64,000 nucleotides of DNA from Opitutaceae bacterium (GTDB lineage Bacteria; Verrucomicrobiota; Verrucomicrobiia; Opitutales; Opitutaceae): the NCBI GenBank assembly GCA_016795565.1, contig JAEUGW010000030.1, positions 24,639-88,638 of the forward strand. Direction: 5' to 3'. Made by a program: the position numbers and the translations under genes. Position 1 is the stretch's first letter; every line of letters begins with the position of its first letter. This document shows positions 1 to 7,422 of the stretch, piece after piece. The notes beneath the pieces were generated by a model, which did not search any database, was not told where the DNA came from, and saw nothing but the letters and a program-made list of their open reading frames with translations.

Positions 1-1
1 G

Positions 2-160
2 CTCACGAGCATCAACCCCGACGCCCACCGCACGGAGCAACTCGCGTTCTACAAAATCGGCGTCGGCATCGCCCGCAAGGGCTGGCTGACAAAGGAGCAG
101 GTCGTCACCACCATGCGGCTGGCCGAGATGAAGCAATGGCTGGCGGCGCGGAAGTCGTAG
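2..160 (+). CDS. C-terminal fragment of an unidentified protein
   Basis: An open frame runs in from the left edge and stops with TAG at 158-160, giving the last 52 residues of a protein. The visible part contains the stretch KIGVGIARKGWLTKEQV and ends in WLAARKS. The pattern IA-x-KG-(W/F)-(I/L)-x-x-EQV is loosely like the C-terminus of glucose-1-phosphate thymidylyltransferases, which would fit a polysaccharide region, but this is weak. The upstream part is outside the window, so the family cannot be settled here. Confidence 0.45.
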   Translation, partial: LTSINPDAHRTEQLAFYKIGVGIARKGWLTKEQVVTTMRLAEMKQWLAARKS

Positions 161-200
161 GACTTTTCTTACAGAAGGTAACGGAGGCTTGGGAGCTTGG

Positions 201-803
201 TTATAGGGAGCGCAACTCGCGGAGCTTGGCCTCGACGAAGGCCCGCCGGCTTTTGCCTGCGATCTGCTTCGCCCAGCGCAGGGTTTCCGGCCACTGGAAG
301 GAGTGCGGCAGTTCGACCTCGGGGAGCTTCACGAACAGGCGCGAGCGGGTGGGGCTCAGATAGACCAGGTCGAACAGCGCCTTCTCGACGGTTGCGAGTT
401 TGCCGCCGTCCTCCTCCACCGCGAAGCCGCCAAACAATGCCGGCGGAATCCGGTGCAGCGAGATCATGCCATGCGGCGTCGGGATGCGGCGCGCCCGGCC
501 GAGGGTCACGGCAAACGTAATGGCCGGCACCTGCTCGATTACCCCGTGCCGGAAGAGCGCGGACTGGAGCGACACATAGGCGGGGTAGGGAGCGGCGAGT
601 TGTTCGGCCATGACCGCGCGCGATCCGGTGCCGAGCATCCATTTGCCCCGTGCCAGCCGGCTGACCTGCCCGTGCCGCGCCAGACGCCCCAGCAGCATCG
701 ACGCGTTCGCGGGGCTCACTTGGAGCAGGGCGGAGACATCCCGGGTCTCGAAGGACGGCACGCCGAGAGCCCGGATCCGTTGCAGTGCTTCCAGCAGGTT
801 CAT
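201..803 (-). CDS. abiEi: AbiEi-like antitoxin / transcriptional regulator
   Basis: The 200-residue protein begins with a winged-helix DNA-binding segment (about residues 1-60, including FETRDVSALLQVSPANASMLL and LARHGQVSRLARGKW). An AbiEi-type C-terminal region follows. In type IV AbiE systems this protein represses the operon and counters the nucleotidyltransferase toxin. Its ATG lies inside the stop of the upstream toxin gene (ATGA, 800-803), so the two are translationally coupled. The gene order is toxin first, antitoxin second, the reverse of the classical abiEi-abiEii order. Function is assigned from domain appearance and the partner gene. Confidence 0.8.
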   Translation of the reverse strand: MNLLEALQRIRALGVPSFETRDVSALLQVSPANASMLLGRLARHGQVSRLARGKWMLGTGSRAVMAEQLAAPYPAYVSLQSALFRHGVIEQVPAITFAVTLGRARRIPTPHGMISLHRIPPALFGGFAVEEDGGKLATVEKALFDLVYLSPTRSRLFVKLPEVELPHSFQWPETLRWAKQIAGKSRRAFVEAKLRELRSL

Positions 804-1549
804 TTTAACGTCTCCAGCCGGTTGATGACCTCGGCCTGCAAGGCGTCCCAGACCGGGCGGTTGTAATACTCGAAATATTCCGGCACGAGGAACGCCCGGA
901 CCTGTCCGGCGAATTCATCGAAGCCGATCATGAGCGCTTTTTCGATGGCGGGACCGAGTTCTCCGTGCACGGCCGGAGGCAGGGGCCCGCGGCCCACGCC
1001 CCGGTCGAGGAGCAGCTTGAGGTCGAAAACATCCCGCGCCTGGGTCTCGGTGCGCTTGCTGAGTGCGACGATTTTTTGATGGAAGGCGGTTTCCTCGGAG
1101 TAGTGCTGGGCCAGGACGGGCAGCAGGGCGTAGGTTCGCACGAGGTCAGGGTCCACGGGCCCGAGCTTCGCTTCTGGATCCAGTCCTCGGCGGGAAAACT
1201 CGATTTTGGTGGGAAGCGGCGGGCGGCCATTCACTTGGATGCCGAGCTTCCAACGCTGCGTGGTTTCCGATTGCTTGGCCGGGCTCACGTGCTCGATGAC
1301 GATATGCCTGGCGCGCAGATCCATTCGCAAGGCCGGGGAGGCGAGGAGGGTGTTCACGTTGTTCGCCAGCGTCGCCGGGGCCATCGTGCGAATGTCAAAG
1401 TCGATATCCTCGGAGAAACGGATGCTTTTGGCGTAGAACCGCAGGTTGCAGCCGCCTTTGATGACGAACAAGGCCTTGTCCACCCGGCGCCCTAGGTGGA
1501 GGACGAAGATCAGATGGAATAGCTCGATGGCCTGTCGGTCGGACCACAT
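800..1549 (-). CDS. abiEii: AbiEii/AbiGii-like nucleotidyltransferase toxin
   Basis: The protein has 249 residues. Near the N-terminus it carries the AbiEii motif I region: IKGGCNLR, then RFSEDIDFD, the GG...DxD nucleotidyltransferase signature. Downstream are PTKIEFSRRG and HQKIVALSKRTETQARDVFDL, which match the later conserved motifs (K-x-A-x-x-x-R and RDxxDL). Such toxins inhibit growth by transferring nucleotides to RNA targets. It is the first gene of a two-gene minus-strand operon with the AbiEi-like gene. The intact motifs suggest an active enzyme. Confidence 0.85.
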   Translation of the reverse strand: MWSDRQAIELFHLIFVLHLGRRVDKALFVIKGGCNLRFYAKSIRFSEDIDFDIRTMAPATLANNVNTLLASPALRMDLRARHIVIEHVSPAKQSETTQRWKLGIQVNGRPPLPTKIEFSRRGLDPEAKLGPVDPDLVRTYALLPVLAQHYSEETAFHQKIVALSKRTETQARDVFDLKLLLDRGVGRGPLPPAVHGELGPAIEKALMIGFDEFAGQVRAFLVPEYFEYYNRPVWDALQAEVINRLETLK

Positions 1550-1845
1550 GGGCGGACGGTGCTACTATAAATACGCGTAATCAACGCTAATGTTGTTGTC
1601 GTGCGATTATGAAGCAATTGAAATGACCGCAAGCCTGCGTCTGTAAGCCAGACCTTGGAATACGTAACCAACTGCACTATATTTAGAAATGATACTCTCG
1701 ACCATTCGTATCGGGACATTATGCCTCCCTCGCGTTGGGCTTTCGCGCATGCTCTCAGATCAGAACCTCTATGGTTTAACGAAGCGAAGTGCAGTTTACT
1801 TCAAAATGAATTGAACTAAAGGGCGCGGCCTGTCTGGCTGGGGCC
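1550..1845. other. AT-richer intergenic region between divergent genes
   Basis: About 300 bases separate the leftward AbiE-type operon from the rightward GbsR-like gene, so promoters for both should lie here. The stretch around 1560-1720 is clearly more AT-rich than its surroundings. No convincing small gene or RNA was recognised; the only short reading frame lacks recognisable features. Confidence 0.5.
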
Positions 1846-2385
1846 GTGACCACCGCCACGCTTATCACCCCGGCCTCCGGCTTGGTCCTGACCGGCGGCC
1901 GCCCGTCGGAGGTCGCCGACTTTGAGCGGGCGATGGTGGATTTCTTCGTGGATGCAGCGGATCTGCTCGGTGTGCCCCGGTCGGTGGCGGCGATCTACGG
2001 CATTGTGTTCGCCTCCGCGGTGCCGCTGAGCTTTGCCGACATCGAGGCGCGGCTGGACATCAGCAAGGGCTCCGTGAGCCAGGGACTGCGCGTGCTGCGC
2101 GAGGTGGGCGCCGTGAAGGAGGTGTCGAGCCAGGAGGACCGCGCCGAGCGGTTTGAGCCCGATCTGGAACTGAGGAAAATGGTGCAGCGCTTCCTGGAGA
2201 ACCGGCTGGCCAAACAATTGCAGACCGGGGGCAGCCGGCTGGAGCAGATGGTGAAAACCCTGCCCAAGGGCCGCCACGGCGAGGCGGCGGTGCTGCGGGC
2301 CCGCGTGAAGCAATTGCAAACTTGGAACAGCAAGGCGCAGGCGCTCCTGCCCATCGCCAAGACATTTTTGAAGCTCGGCGGCTGA
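1846..2385 (+). CDS. GbsR/MarR-family transcriptional regulator
   Basis: The protein has 179 residues and a GTG start. Residues about 45-95 (GVPRSVAAIYGIVFASA, then LDISKGSVSQGLRVLREVGAV) form the winged helix-turn-helix typical of GbsR-like MarR proteins. The C-terminal half is helical and probably dimerises. Regulators of this type are often found next to exopolysaccharide genes in Verrucomicrobiota, which agrees with the locus starting at about 10 kb. The effector is unknown. It is monocistronic, and a palindrome lies about 80 bases after its stop. Confidence 0.8.
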   Translation: MTTATLITPASGLVLTGGRPSEVADFERAMVDFFVDAADLLGVPRSVAAIYGIVFASAVPLSFADIEARLDISKGSVSQGLRVLREVGAVKEVSSQEDRAERFEPDLELRKMVQRFLENRLAKQLQTGGSRLEQMVKTLPKGRHGEAAVLRARVKQLQTWNSKAQALLPIAKTFLKLGG

Positions 2386-2462
2386 ATCCGCCGGGCCGGC
2401 CCCATGGCCGTGAACCGCACAGTCCAGCCCAAGCCGGTTGCTTCACCAAAGGAAGCGACGAG

Positions 2463-2499
2463 GCGAAGCGTTGCCGGCCACCGGCCGGAAACGCTTCGC
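2463..2499. repeat. Palindrome downstream of the GbsR-like gene
   Basis: A 10-base perfect inverted repeat (GCGAAGCGTT / AACGCTTCGC) encloses a GC-rich inner palindrome. It could act as a REP-like element or weak terminator, but no T-tract follows, so a repeat origin is preferred. Confidence 0.5.
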
Positions 2500-2603
2500 T
2501 CCATGGTTATCGGTTGCCAGAAGTTGGCTTTCGGATGGGAGATGGATATTTTCTTCCGGGAAATTTCATTGAAACGGAATCCGTTTAACCTATTTCAGGA
2601 AGC

Positions 2604-2807
2604 GTGAAAACCACTGTTGATATTCCGGAAAACGAACTTGAAGAAGCGCTCCGGCACACCAACGCCAAGACCAAGACCGAGGCGGTCGCCTTGGCGGTGG
2701 CGGATTTCAACCGCCGGCAGCGTCTGGCCAAGCTGGCGGCCAAGATGGGGACTTTCACCGACATGCTGACCCGGGCTGACCTGAAGAAGATGCGGGAGAC
2801 GGACTGA
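2604..2807 (+). CDS. vapB: VapB-type antitoxin
   Basis: A 67-residue protein with a GTG start. Its N-terminus (MKTTVDIPENELEEA, then KTKTEAVALAVADFNRRQR) matches the VapB antitoxin family that pairs with PIN toxins: a short beta strand followed by two helices that bind DNA as a dimer. The C-terminal tail would wrap the toxin. It ends two bases before the PIN-domain gene, so the pair forms a coupled module. Autorepression through DNA binding is the family norm; no operator was identified. Confidence 0.85.
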   Translation: MKTTVDIPENELEEALRHTNAKTKTEAVALAVADFNRRQRLAKLAAKMGTFTDMLTRADLKKMRETD

Positions 2808-2809
2808 TC

Positions 2810-3184
2810 GTGCGGCTGATTGACACCTCCAGTTGGATCGACGCCATGCGGCGGGATGGCGATCCGGCCGTGCGGGCCCGGGTGCTGGCGCTGATGCAAA
2901 GCGGCGAGGCCGCCTGGTGCGACATGGTGCGGCTGGAACTCTGGAACGGTCTGCGGGGCGCGGCGGAGCGCCGGCAGATGGAGGGCCTCGAGGCGGATAT
3001 CACCCTCCTGCCGACCACGGACGCGGCCTGGGTCAAGGCCCGCGAGTTGGCGCGCCGCTCATGCGCGGCGGGCCTGACCGTGCCCGGCGCGGATCTGGTT
3101 ATCGCGGCCTGCGCCTGGGAACACGGGGTCGCCTTGGAGCATGACGATGCGCACCTGACGGCGCTGGCGGCACTGTTCGAGTGA
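2810..3184 (+). CDS. vapC: PIN-domain ribonuclease toxin (VapC-like)
   Basis: The 124-residue protein opens with LIDTSSWIDAM, carrying the first PIN aspartate. It continues with a conserved acidic VRLELWNGL segment and PGADLVIAACA, and ends with an acidic patch around LEHDD. These acidic residues coordinate the metal in PIN RNases, which cleave tRNA or rRNA. The start is GTG two bases after the vapB stop. Length and motifs are normal for VapC, so it is probably functional and held in check by the preceding antitoxin. Confidence 0.88.
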   Translation: MRLIDTSSWIDAMRRDGDPAVRARVLALMQSGEAAWCDMVRLELWNGLRGAAERRQMEGLEADITLLPTTDAAWVKARELARRSCAAGLTVPGADLVIAACAWEHGVALEHDDAHLTALAALFE

Positions 3185-3208
3185 GAAAACGCCGTGCCGG
3201 CCGGCGGC

Positions 3209-3409
3209 AATGTTCACCTTTCATTGTTCAATGTTCAGATTTTATCTTCGGTCAGAATCCCTTTATCCGCTGATGACGCGGATCAATCGGGATCAAGACA
3301 TCAGGCCGGTTTCCCAAGCTGGGCTATCCGTGCTATCTGCTTTTAACGGCCAGGCCCCGGACATTTCGATTCCTGGCGATATGGCCGATGGAAATTGACC
3401 GATGAGAAC
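3209..3409. repeat. Heptamer-arm element, copy 1
   Basis: The left arm (3209-3239) is built of imperfect 7-base units of the TTCATTG type. The right arm (3378-3409) has the complementary orientation and begins with the core GATATGGCCGATG. About 140 bases lie between the arms. The same architecture recurs at 26647-26736, 27483-27635, 30366-30903 and 32397-32500, with a half copy at 5459-5500. Confidence 0.7.
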
Positions 3410-3535
3410 TGGACACCCTTTGGGCAGCGTTGCGCACACCTATTTGGTGACAGGTGCGGCTGGGCTTCATCGCATCCAAGGTGGCGGAGATGCGCCTCGC
3501 CGAAGGGCTCACCGCCTCCAGCAGTCTTGCGGCAC
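3402..3535 (+). pseudogene. Remnant of the epimerase 5' end (copy A)
   Basis: From the ATG at 3402 the DNA follows the start of the intact epimerase gene (5483 onward) with many substitutions and small indels. Matches include ACCTATTTGGTGACAGGTG versus ACCTACCTAGTCACCGGCG, and ATCGCATCCAAGGTGGCGGAG. Homology also extends upstream into the shared GATGGAAATTGACCGATGAGAAC leader. The frame is broken after about 40 codons and the rest of the gene is missing. Confidence 0.75.
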
Positions 3536-3581
3536 GCATGTCTAGGCTCGCTTGACTTCCTTAAGGCCATAAATATGGCAT

Positions 3582-3827
3582 ATGTCTATGAAAACGACTT
3601 TAATCATAGAAGATACGATACTTAAGAAAGCAAAAGAGCAGGCGGCGGCCCGTGATACCACGGTCAGCGAGTTGGTGAATCAGTCCCTTCGGGCCTACCT
3701 TCACGCTGCATCTGCCACGGCTGGTCAGACGCATGTTTTTTCGATGCCGGTGTTTGGTCAGGGCGCGCCCCGCGCCGCGTCCGTGAGTCCCGCGCAACTG
3801 GCGGAGCTGCGGGACGACGGCCGCTGA
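3582..3827 (+). CDS. Ribbon-helix-helix antitoxin of a PIN module
   Basis: An 81-residue protein. Residues about 3-40 (MKTTLIIEDTILKKAKEQAA, then TTVSELVNQSLRAYL) form a ribbon-helix-helix DNA-binding unit common in VapB-like antitoxins. The C-terminal half is less ordered and would contact the toxin. Two ATGs are possible (3582 and 3588). The stop lies five bases before the PIN toxin gene, consistent with an operon. It is unrelated in sequence to the antitoxin at 2604, so the two modules are independent acquisitions. Confidence 0.78.
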   Translation: MSMKTTLIIEDTILKKAKEQAAARDTTVSELVNQSLRAYLHAASATAGQTHVFSMPVFGQGAPRAASVSPAQLAELRDDGR

Positions 3828-3832
3828 TTTCC

Positions 3833-4279
3833 ATGCGCATGCCTGATGTCAATGTGCTGATTTACGCCCACCGGGCGGACGATCCCGCCCATGGCTTCTA
3901 TCGCCGCTGGTTGGAGCAACTGGCCGCCGGCCCCGAGCCCTTTGCGCTATCCCTTGATATCGCCACGGCTTTTGTGCGGATCGTGACGCATGTGAATTTT
4001 CCGGGCGGCCCCACGCCGCTGCCGCAAGCCCTCGCGGTGATCGACGCCCTGCGGCAGACACCCGGTTGCCGGCTGCTGGCCGCCGGCGACCGGCACTGGG
4101 ATCTTTTCCGCCGGATGTGTGAAATCGCGCGGGCGACGGGCAAGCGGGTGGGAGACGCCCGGCATGCGGCCCTGGCGGTGGAACACGGCTGCACCTGGGT
4201 GACGCGCGATGCGGACTTCCATGACTTTGTCCCCGCGGGATTGCGCCTGGAAATGCTCGAGCCGGAGCAATCCGGTTGA
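3833..4279 (+). CDS. PIN-domain ribonuclease toxin (VapC family)
   Basis: The 148-residue protein begins MRMPDVNVLIYAHRAD, the DVNVLIYA form of the first PIN motif. It has an internal alpha-helical region, then GDARHAALAVEHGCTWVTRDADF, which supplies the remaining catalytic acidic residues. This subfamily (PIN proteins beginning D-V-N-x-L) typically pairs with ribbon-helix-helix antitoxins, as here. The module sits between two decayed epimerase pieces, which suggests insertion into a degenerating paralogue. Confidence 0.87.
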   Translation: MRMPDVNVLIYAHRADDPAHGFYRRWLEQLAAGPEPFALSLDIATAFVRIVTHVNFPGGPTPLPQALAVIDALRQTPGCRLLAAGDRHWDLFRRMCEIARATGKRVGDARHAALAVEHGCTWVTRDADFHDFVPAGLRLEMLEPEQSG

Positions 4280-4495
4280 ACCACGAAGGAACACGAATGG
4301 GGCATGACACTTAACGCAAAGGCGCAAAGCGGTCTGGTTGGGATCCAAGGCATTGCCTCCGTGCGCTCCGTGTCCTCTGTGTTAAAAAGCCCGAGCCTTT
4401 TTGCGCCTTTTTGTGGCCATAACTGCCGCTACATGGGTTTTCTATTTCAGGTTTCTGCATAATCATGGTTCCTGGCTCCACGCTCCCGGCTCCAC
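4280..4495. repeat. Degenerate short-unit repeats
   Basis: The gap after the PIN toxin contains CCACGAAGGAACACGAA-like and CTCCGTGCGCTCCGTGTCC-like arrays, then GGCTCCACGCTCCCGGCTCC (around 4473-4498). All are families of short imperfect units seen elsewhere in the window. No gene is visible. Confidence 0.55.
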
Positions 4496-4535
4496 GCTGT
4501 TACTTGGTAACCGGCGTCGCCGGCTTGATTCCGTC
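4496..4535 (+). pseudogene. Remnant of the epimerase 5' end (copy B)
   Basis: The forty bases just before the nucleotidyltransferase start encode YLVTGVAGLIPS, nearly the same as YLVTGVAGFIAS at residues 10-21 of the intact epimerase. The remnant abuts the ATG at 4536, so the nucleotidyltransferase module appears joined into a broken epimerase copy. Confidence 0.65.
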
Positions 4536-5099
4536 ATGAACTTTGAACTCGTGATCCGGCGCGTGGTGGAAGCCATGGAGGCAGAGGGCATCCGGTATGC
4601 ATTGATCGGTGGTTTTGCCATGGCCTTGCGCGGGGTGCAGCGCGCCACGATGGATCTCGATTTCATCCTGATGCTGGAGGACATGCGCCGGGCGGATGCG
4701 ATTTTGCGCGGCCTGGGCTACGAGTGTCTCCATCAATCGCCGAATGTGTCGCAGTATCAGGCGGCGGACGGCGAGTGGGGGCGGATCGATATCCTGCACG
4801 CCTTCCGGGGGCCGACCCTGGGGATGCTGAAGCGGGCCGAACTGCTGCCCGTCCTGCCCGGGCTCAAGATCCGGGTGGTGCAACAGGAGGACATCATCGG
4901 CCTGAAGGTGCAGGCGTCGGTGAACAACCCCGCGAGGGAGACACGGGACTGGGCGGATATCCGCATGATCCTGGAAGCGAGCCGCGAACAGGGGCAGACG
5001 GTTGATTGGGAGCTGATCGCGGACTACCTGCGTCTATTTCACTTGGAAGCCCGGTTGCCGGAATTAAAGAAATATCATGGCCACTCTGACCAGAACTGA
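4536..5099 (+). CDS. Nucleotidyltransferase-like protein, copy 1
   Basis: The start chosen is ATG 4536 (MNFELVIRRVVEAM), because the paralogue at 6859 begins at the matching place; the open frame extends further upstream only through remnant DNA. The 187-residue protein contains IGGFAMALRG, then RATMDLDFILM, a GG...DxD signature of AbiEii-like or DUF6036-like nucleotidyltransferases. Further on are GRIDILHAFRGPT and ETRDWADIRMI. It overlaps the following 60-residue gene by 23 bases. The arrangement resembles a toxin-antitoxin pair, but the role is not established. Confidence 0.75.
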   Translation: MNFELVIRRVVEAMEAEGIRYALIGGFAMALRGVQRATMDLDFILMLEDMRRADAILRGLGYECLHQSPNVSQYQAADGEWGRIDILHAFRGPTLGMLKRAELLPVLPGLKIRVVQQEDIIGLKVQASVNNPARETRDWADIRMILEASREQGQTVDWELIADYLRLFHLEARLPELKKYHGHSDQN

Positions 5100-5259
5100 A
5101 CGCGCGCAGCTCCGGCGAAAGACCGGGGGCTTCGCCACGGCGCGGCGCTGGGAGGTGCGGCCGGTGAAGGAATATCTGGCCTTCGCCACCTTCGCCTCGC
5201 GCCTGAAAGCAGCCGGAAAGGGCGCTTTGATCGAAGGCGGCAAACACTGGAAACTTTGA
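5077..5259 (+). CDS. Small basic protein paired with nucleotidyltransferase, copy 1
   Basis: A 60-residue protein, MATLTRTERAQLRRKTGG at the N-terminus, with a conserved middle (RRWEVRPVKEYLAFATFASRL) and a C-terminus ending GGKHWKL. It is rich in Arg and Lys. No family was recognised. It overlaps the nucleotidyltransferase gene by 23 bases, and the pair is repeated as a unit at 6859-7582 with only a few substitutions here. Retention of the frame in both copies argues that it is a real gene and a functional partner. Confidence 0.7.
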   Translation: MATLTRTERAQLRRKTGGFATARRWEVRPVKEYLAFATFASRLKAAGKGALIEGGKHWKL

Positions 5260-5288
5260 ACTGTTCCGAATTCTGGGATTTCCTCCTA

Positions 5289-5423
5289 TTGAAACTTACC
5301 CAAAGAAGTTACGCCCACCTGTCATTGCGAGGAGTGCAACGACGACGCAATCCAGCTGGATCGCCACGGCGCGCTTCGCGCACCTCGCGATGACAAAAAA
5401 GTAACTACTTAGGGGAAACCTCA
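5289..5423. repeat. MITE-like element of the CATTGCGAGG family, copy 1
   Basis: The outer ends are near-complementary (GAAACTTACCCAAAGAAGTT... and ...GTAACTACTTAGGGGAAACC). The inside carries TGTCATTGCGAGG ... CCTCGCGATGACA, a second inverted pair. The same unit, better preserved, is at 29916-30050. A related core is at 54283-54352. Confidence 0.75.
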
Positions 5424-5458
5424 ATAATGACCAAGCCTCGGGTATTTCGATTCCTGCT

Positions 5459-5500
5459 GATCTGACCGATGGAAATTGACCGATGAGAACTGAACAATCA
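5459..5500. repeat. Half copy of the heptamer-arm element
   Basis: GATCTGACCGATGG followed by 7-base units runs into the first codons of the epimerase, so the start of the gene is itself built from repeat sequence. No left arm is visible; a MITE-like element occupies that place. Confidence 0.6.
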
Positions 5501-6631
5501 GCGCAGCGCACCTACCTAGTCACCGGCGTCGCTGGGTTCATCGCGTCCAAGGTGGCGGAGCTGCTGCTGGCCGAGGGACACACCGTCGTCGGCGTGGACA
5601 ACCTCAATGATTACTATGACGTGAGGCTGAAGGACTACCGGCTCGGCAAGCTGCTGGGAGCAGGGAGCAGGGAACTTGGAGCCGATCCGAAGAAATCGGT
5701 CTTCGCCGGGGTGGGGCGCGTTCTCCGCAACGCGCCGAATCAGAGCGGCGCGTTGGGGACAACGCGCCCTACCTTTGAATTTCACCATCTCGACATCGAG
5801 AATCTCCCGGCTTTGGAGGCGGTATTCGCGGCGCACAAGTTCGACGCGGTCTTCAATTTGGCCGCCCGCGCCGGCGTGCGCGCAAGTCTCGAGCACCCCG
5901 AGCTCTACCGCCGCACCAATGTCCTAGGCGAGGAGAACGTCCTGAAATGCCAGGTGAAACACGGCGTGAAAAAGCACGTGCTCGCGTCGAGTTCGTCGGT
6001 CTATGCCGGGTGCCCAATGCCCTTCACAGAAGACGCGAAACTCGGACCTGGGCAGTCACCTTACGCCGAGACCAAGCGCGCCGCCGAACTGCTGGCGAAG
6101 GAGGCCCACGACCGGCATGCCCTCGATGTGACGGTGTTGCGCTACTTCACGGTGTTTGGCCCCGCCGGCCGGCCGGACATGGCGCCGTTCAGGTTCATCA
6201 AATGGATTGAAGAAGGCACGCCCATCACGCTCTATGGCGACGGATCGCAGTCCCGCGACTTCACCTATGTCGATGACATTGCCCGGGGAACTGTGCTGGC
6301 GGGGAAGCTGTTCGGCTCTCAACTCTCAACCCTCAACCCTCAACTCCGGAGCCCTGTGGCCCCGACCTACGACATCATCAACCTCGGCGGCGGCCGCAAT
6401 CCGATCAGCCTGCAGGTGGTGATCGCCTTCATCGAAAAGGCCCTGGGCAAGAAGGCCATCATCGACGGGAAGCCCTTCCATGTCGCCGACATCAAGGAGA
6501 CCTGGGCGGATATCTCCAAGGCCGAGCGCCTGCTCGGCTGGACCCCGCAAATTTCTCCTGAGCAAGGTTTTCAGTATAGCGTCGATTGGCACATCGCCAA
6601 TCGCGGTTGGTTGAAAGACATCAAGCTGTGA
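5483..6631 (+). CDS. NAD-dependent epimerase (UDP-glucuronate epimerase-like)
   Basis: A 382-residue short-chain dehydrogenase. The NAD motif is TGVAGFIAS (residues about 13-21; the third glycine is Ala), followed by VDNLNDYYDVRLKDYRL as in UDP-glucuronate 4-epimerases. The catalytic SSSSVYAG and YAETKRAAE (YxxxK) are intact, and RPDMAPFRFIKWI and SRDFTYVDDIARG are conserved. It should make a UDP-sugar for exopolysaccharide. Two or three repeat-derived insertions are in frame: residues about 58-97 (GGAGCAG units and a palindrome) and about 278-288 (TCAACCC heptamers). Broken relatives surround it on both sides. Confidence 0.88.
   Translation: MRTEQSAQRTYLVTGVAGFIASKVAELLLAEGHTVVGVDNLNDYYDVRLKDYRLGKLLGAGSRELGADPKKSVFAGVGRVLRNAPNQSGALGTTRPTFEFHHLDIENLPALEAVFAAHKFDAVFNLAARAGVRASLEHPELYRRTNVLGEENVLKCQVKHGVKKHVLASSSSVYAGCPMPFTEDAKLGPGQSPYAETKRAAELLAKEAHDRHALDVTVLRYFTVFGPAGRPDMAPFRFIKWIEEGTPITLYGDGSQSRDFTYVDDIARGTVLAGKLFGSQLSTLNPQLRSPVAPTYDIINLGGGRNPISLQVVIAFIEKALGKKAIIDGKPFHVADIKETWADISKAERLLGWTPQISPEQGFQYSVDWHIANRGWLKDIKL
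5710..5774. repeat. In-frame palindromic element inside the epimerase
   Basis: Two hairpins (GGCGCGTT...AACGCGCC, twice) are translated as part of the epimerase, residues about 76-97. Related DNA lies inside the UDP-sugar pyrophosphorylase (31890-31965), and a half copy is intergenic at 34651-34683. Confidence 0.75.
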
Positions 6632-6754
6632 ATATGGCACAGGGGAACAGGCCCGACGCAGCGCGGCAGCGCGGAGATGGCCTGCACACGTATGTGAGCT
6701 GGCCCCGCAGTCTTGACGAAGGGGTGACCGGTGCGGGTGCCTGTGGGCAGAACC

Positions 6755-6831
6755 GGTCACACGAGGGGTTCCAGCGCAGCGTGGATTGGTATAGCGCCAA
6801 TCGCTCCTGGCTGGCGGGGATCAGGATTTGA
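6755..6831 (+). pseudogene. Remnant of the epimerase 3' end (copy C)
   Basis: This stretch encodes EGFQRSVDWYSANRSWLAGI and a stop, against EQGFQYSVDWHIANRGWLKD at the C-terminus of the intact epimerase. It lies 124 bases after that gene and immediately before the second nucleotidyltransferase copy. Confidence 0.75.
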
Positions 6832-6858
6832 ACGCGACAGGGGGACGAGACTGAATTC

Positions 6859-7422
6859 ATGGACTTCGAACTTGTGATCCGACGCGTGGTGGGAGCCTTG
6901 GAGGCCGCCAACGTCCGGTATGCCCTGATCGGGGGCTTTGCGATGGCACTACGCGGGGTGCAGCGCGCCACGATGGATCTCGATTTCATCCTCATGCTCG
7001 AGGACATGCGCAAGACAGATGAGATTTTGCGCGGTTTGGGCTACGAGTGCTTCCACCAATCGCCGAATGTATCGCAGTATCGATCGCCCGAGGGCGATTG
7101 GGGCCGGATAGACATACTGCACGCCTTTCGCGGACCGACCTTGGGTATGTTAAAGCGGGCCGAGGAGTTGCCGGTCGTGTCCGGACTCAAGATTCGAGTC
7201 GTGCAGTTGGAGGACCTCATTGGACTGAAGGCGCAGGCGGCGGTGAACGATCCCAGGCGAGAGACGCGTGATTGGGCGGATATCCGAATGATGGTGGAGG
7301 CCAGCCGGGAGCAGAACCGGGCGCTGGATTGGGAGCTGATCGGGGATTATCTGCGAATATTTCACTTGGAAGCCCGGTTGCCGGAATTAAGGAAATATCA
7401 TGGCCACTCTGACCAGAACTGA
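6859..7422 (+). CDS. Nucleotidyltransferase-like protein, copy 2
   Basis: A 187-residue paralogue of the protein at 4536, closely similar over its whole length. It keeps IGGFAMALRG, RATMDLDFILM and GRIDILHAFRGPT. Substitutions are scattered (for example Q to L at the EDLIGLK segment), so this is an older duplication rather than an assembly artefact. It overlaps the downstream small gene by 23 bases, as in copy 1. The upstream context differs: here the 3' end of an epimerase remnant, in copy 1 the 5' end. Function is inferred only from the nucleotidyltransferase signature. Confidence 0.75.
   Translation: MDFELVIRRVVGALEAANVRYALIGGFAMALRGVQRATMDLDFILMLEDMRKTDEILRGLGYECFHQSPNVSQYRSPEGDWGRIDILHAFRGPTLGMLKRAEELPVVSGLKIRVVQLEDLIGLKAQAAVNDPRRETRDWADIRMMVEASREQNRALDWELIGDYLRIFHLEARLPELRKYHGHSDQN

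Larger units (their letters stand above)
3185..3581. other. Gene-free repeat and gene-remnant region
   Basis: About 400 bases with no intact gene. It holds a heptamer-arm palindromic element (3209-3409) followed directly by a decayed copy of the 5' end of the epimerase gene (about 3402-3535). The short open frames across it are remnants rather than genes. Confidence 0.7.
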
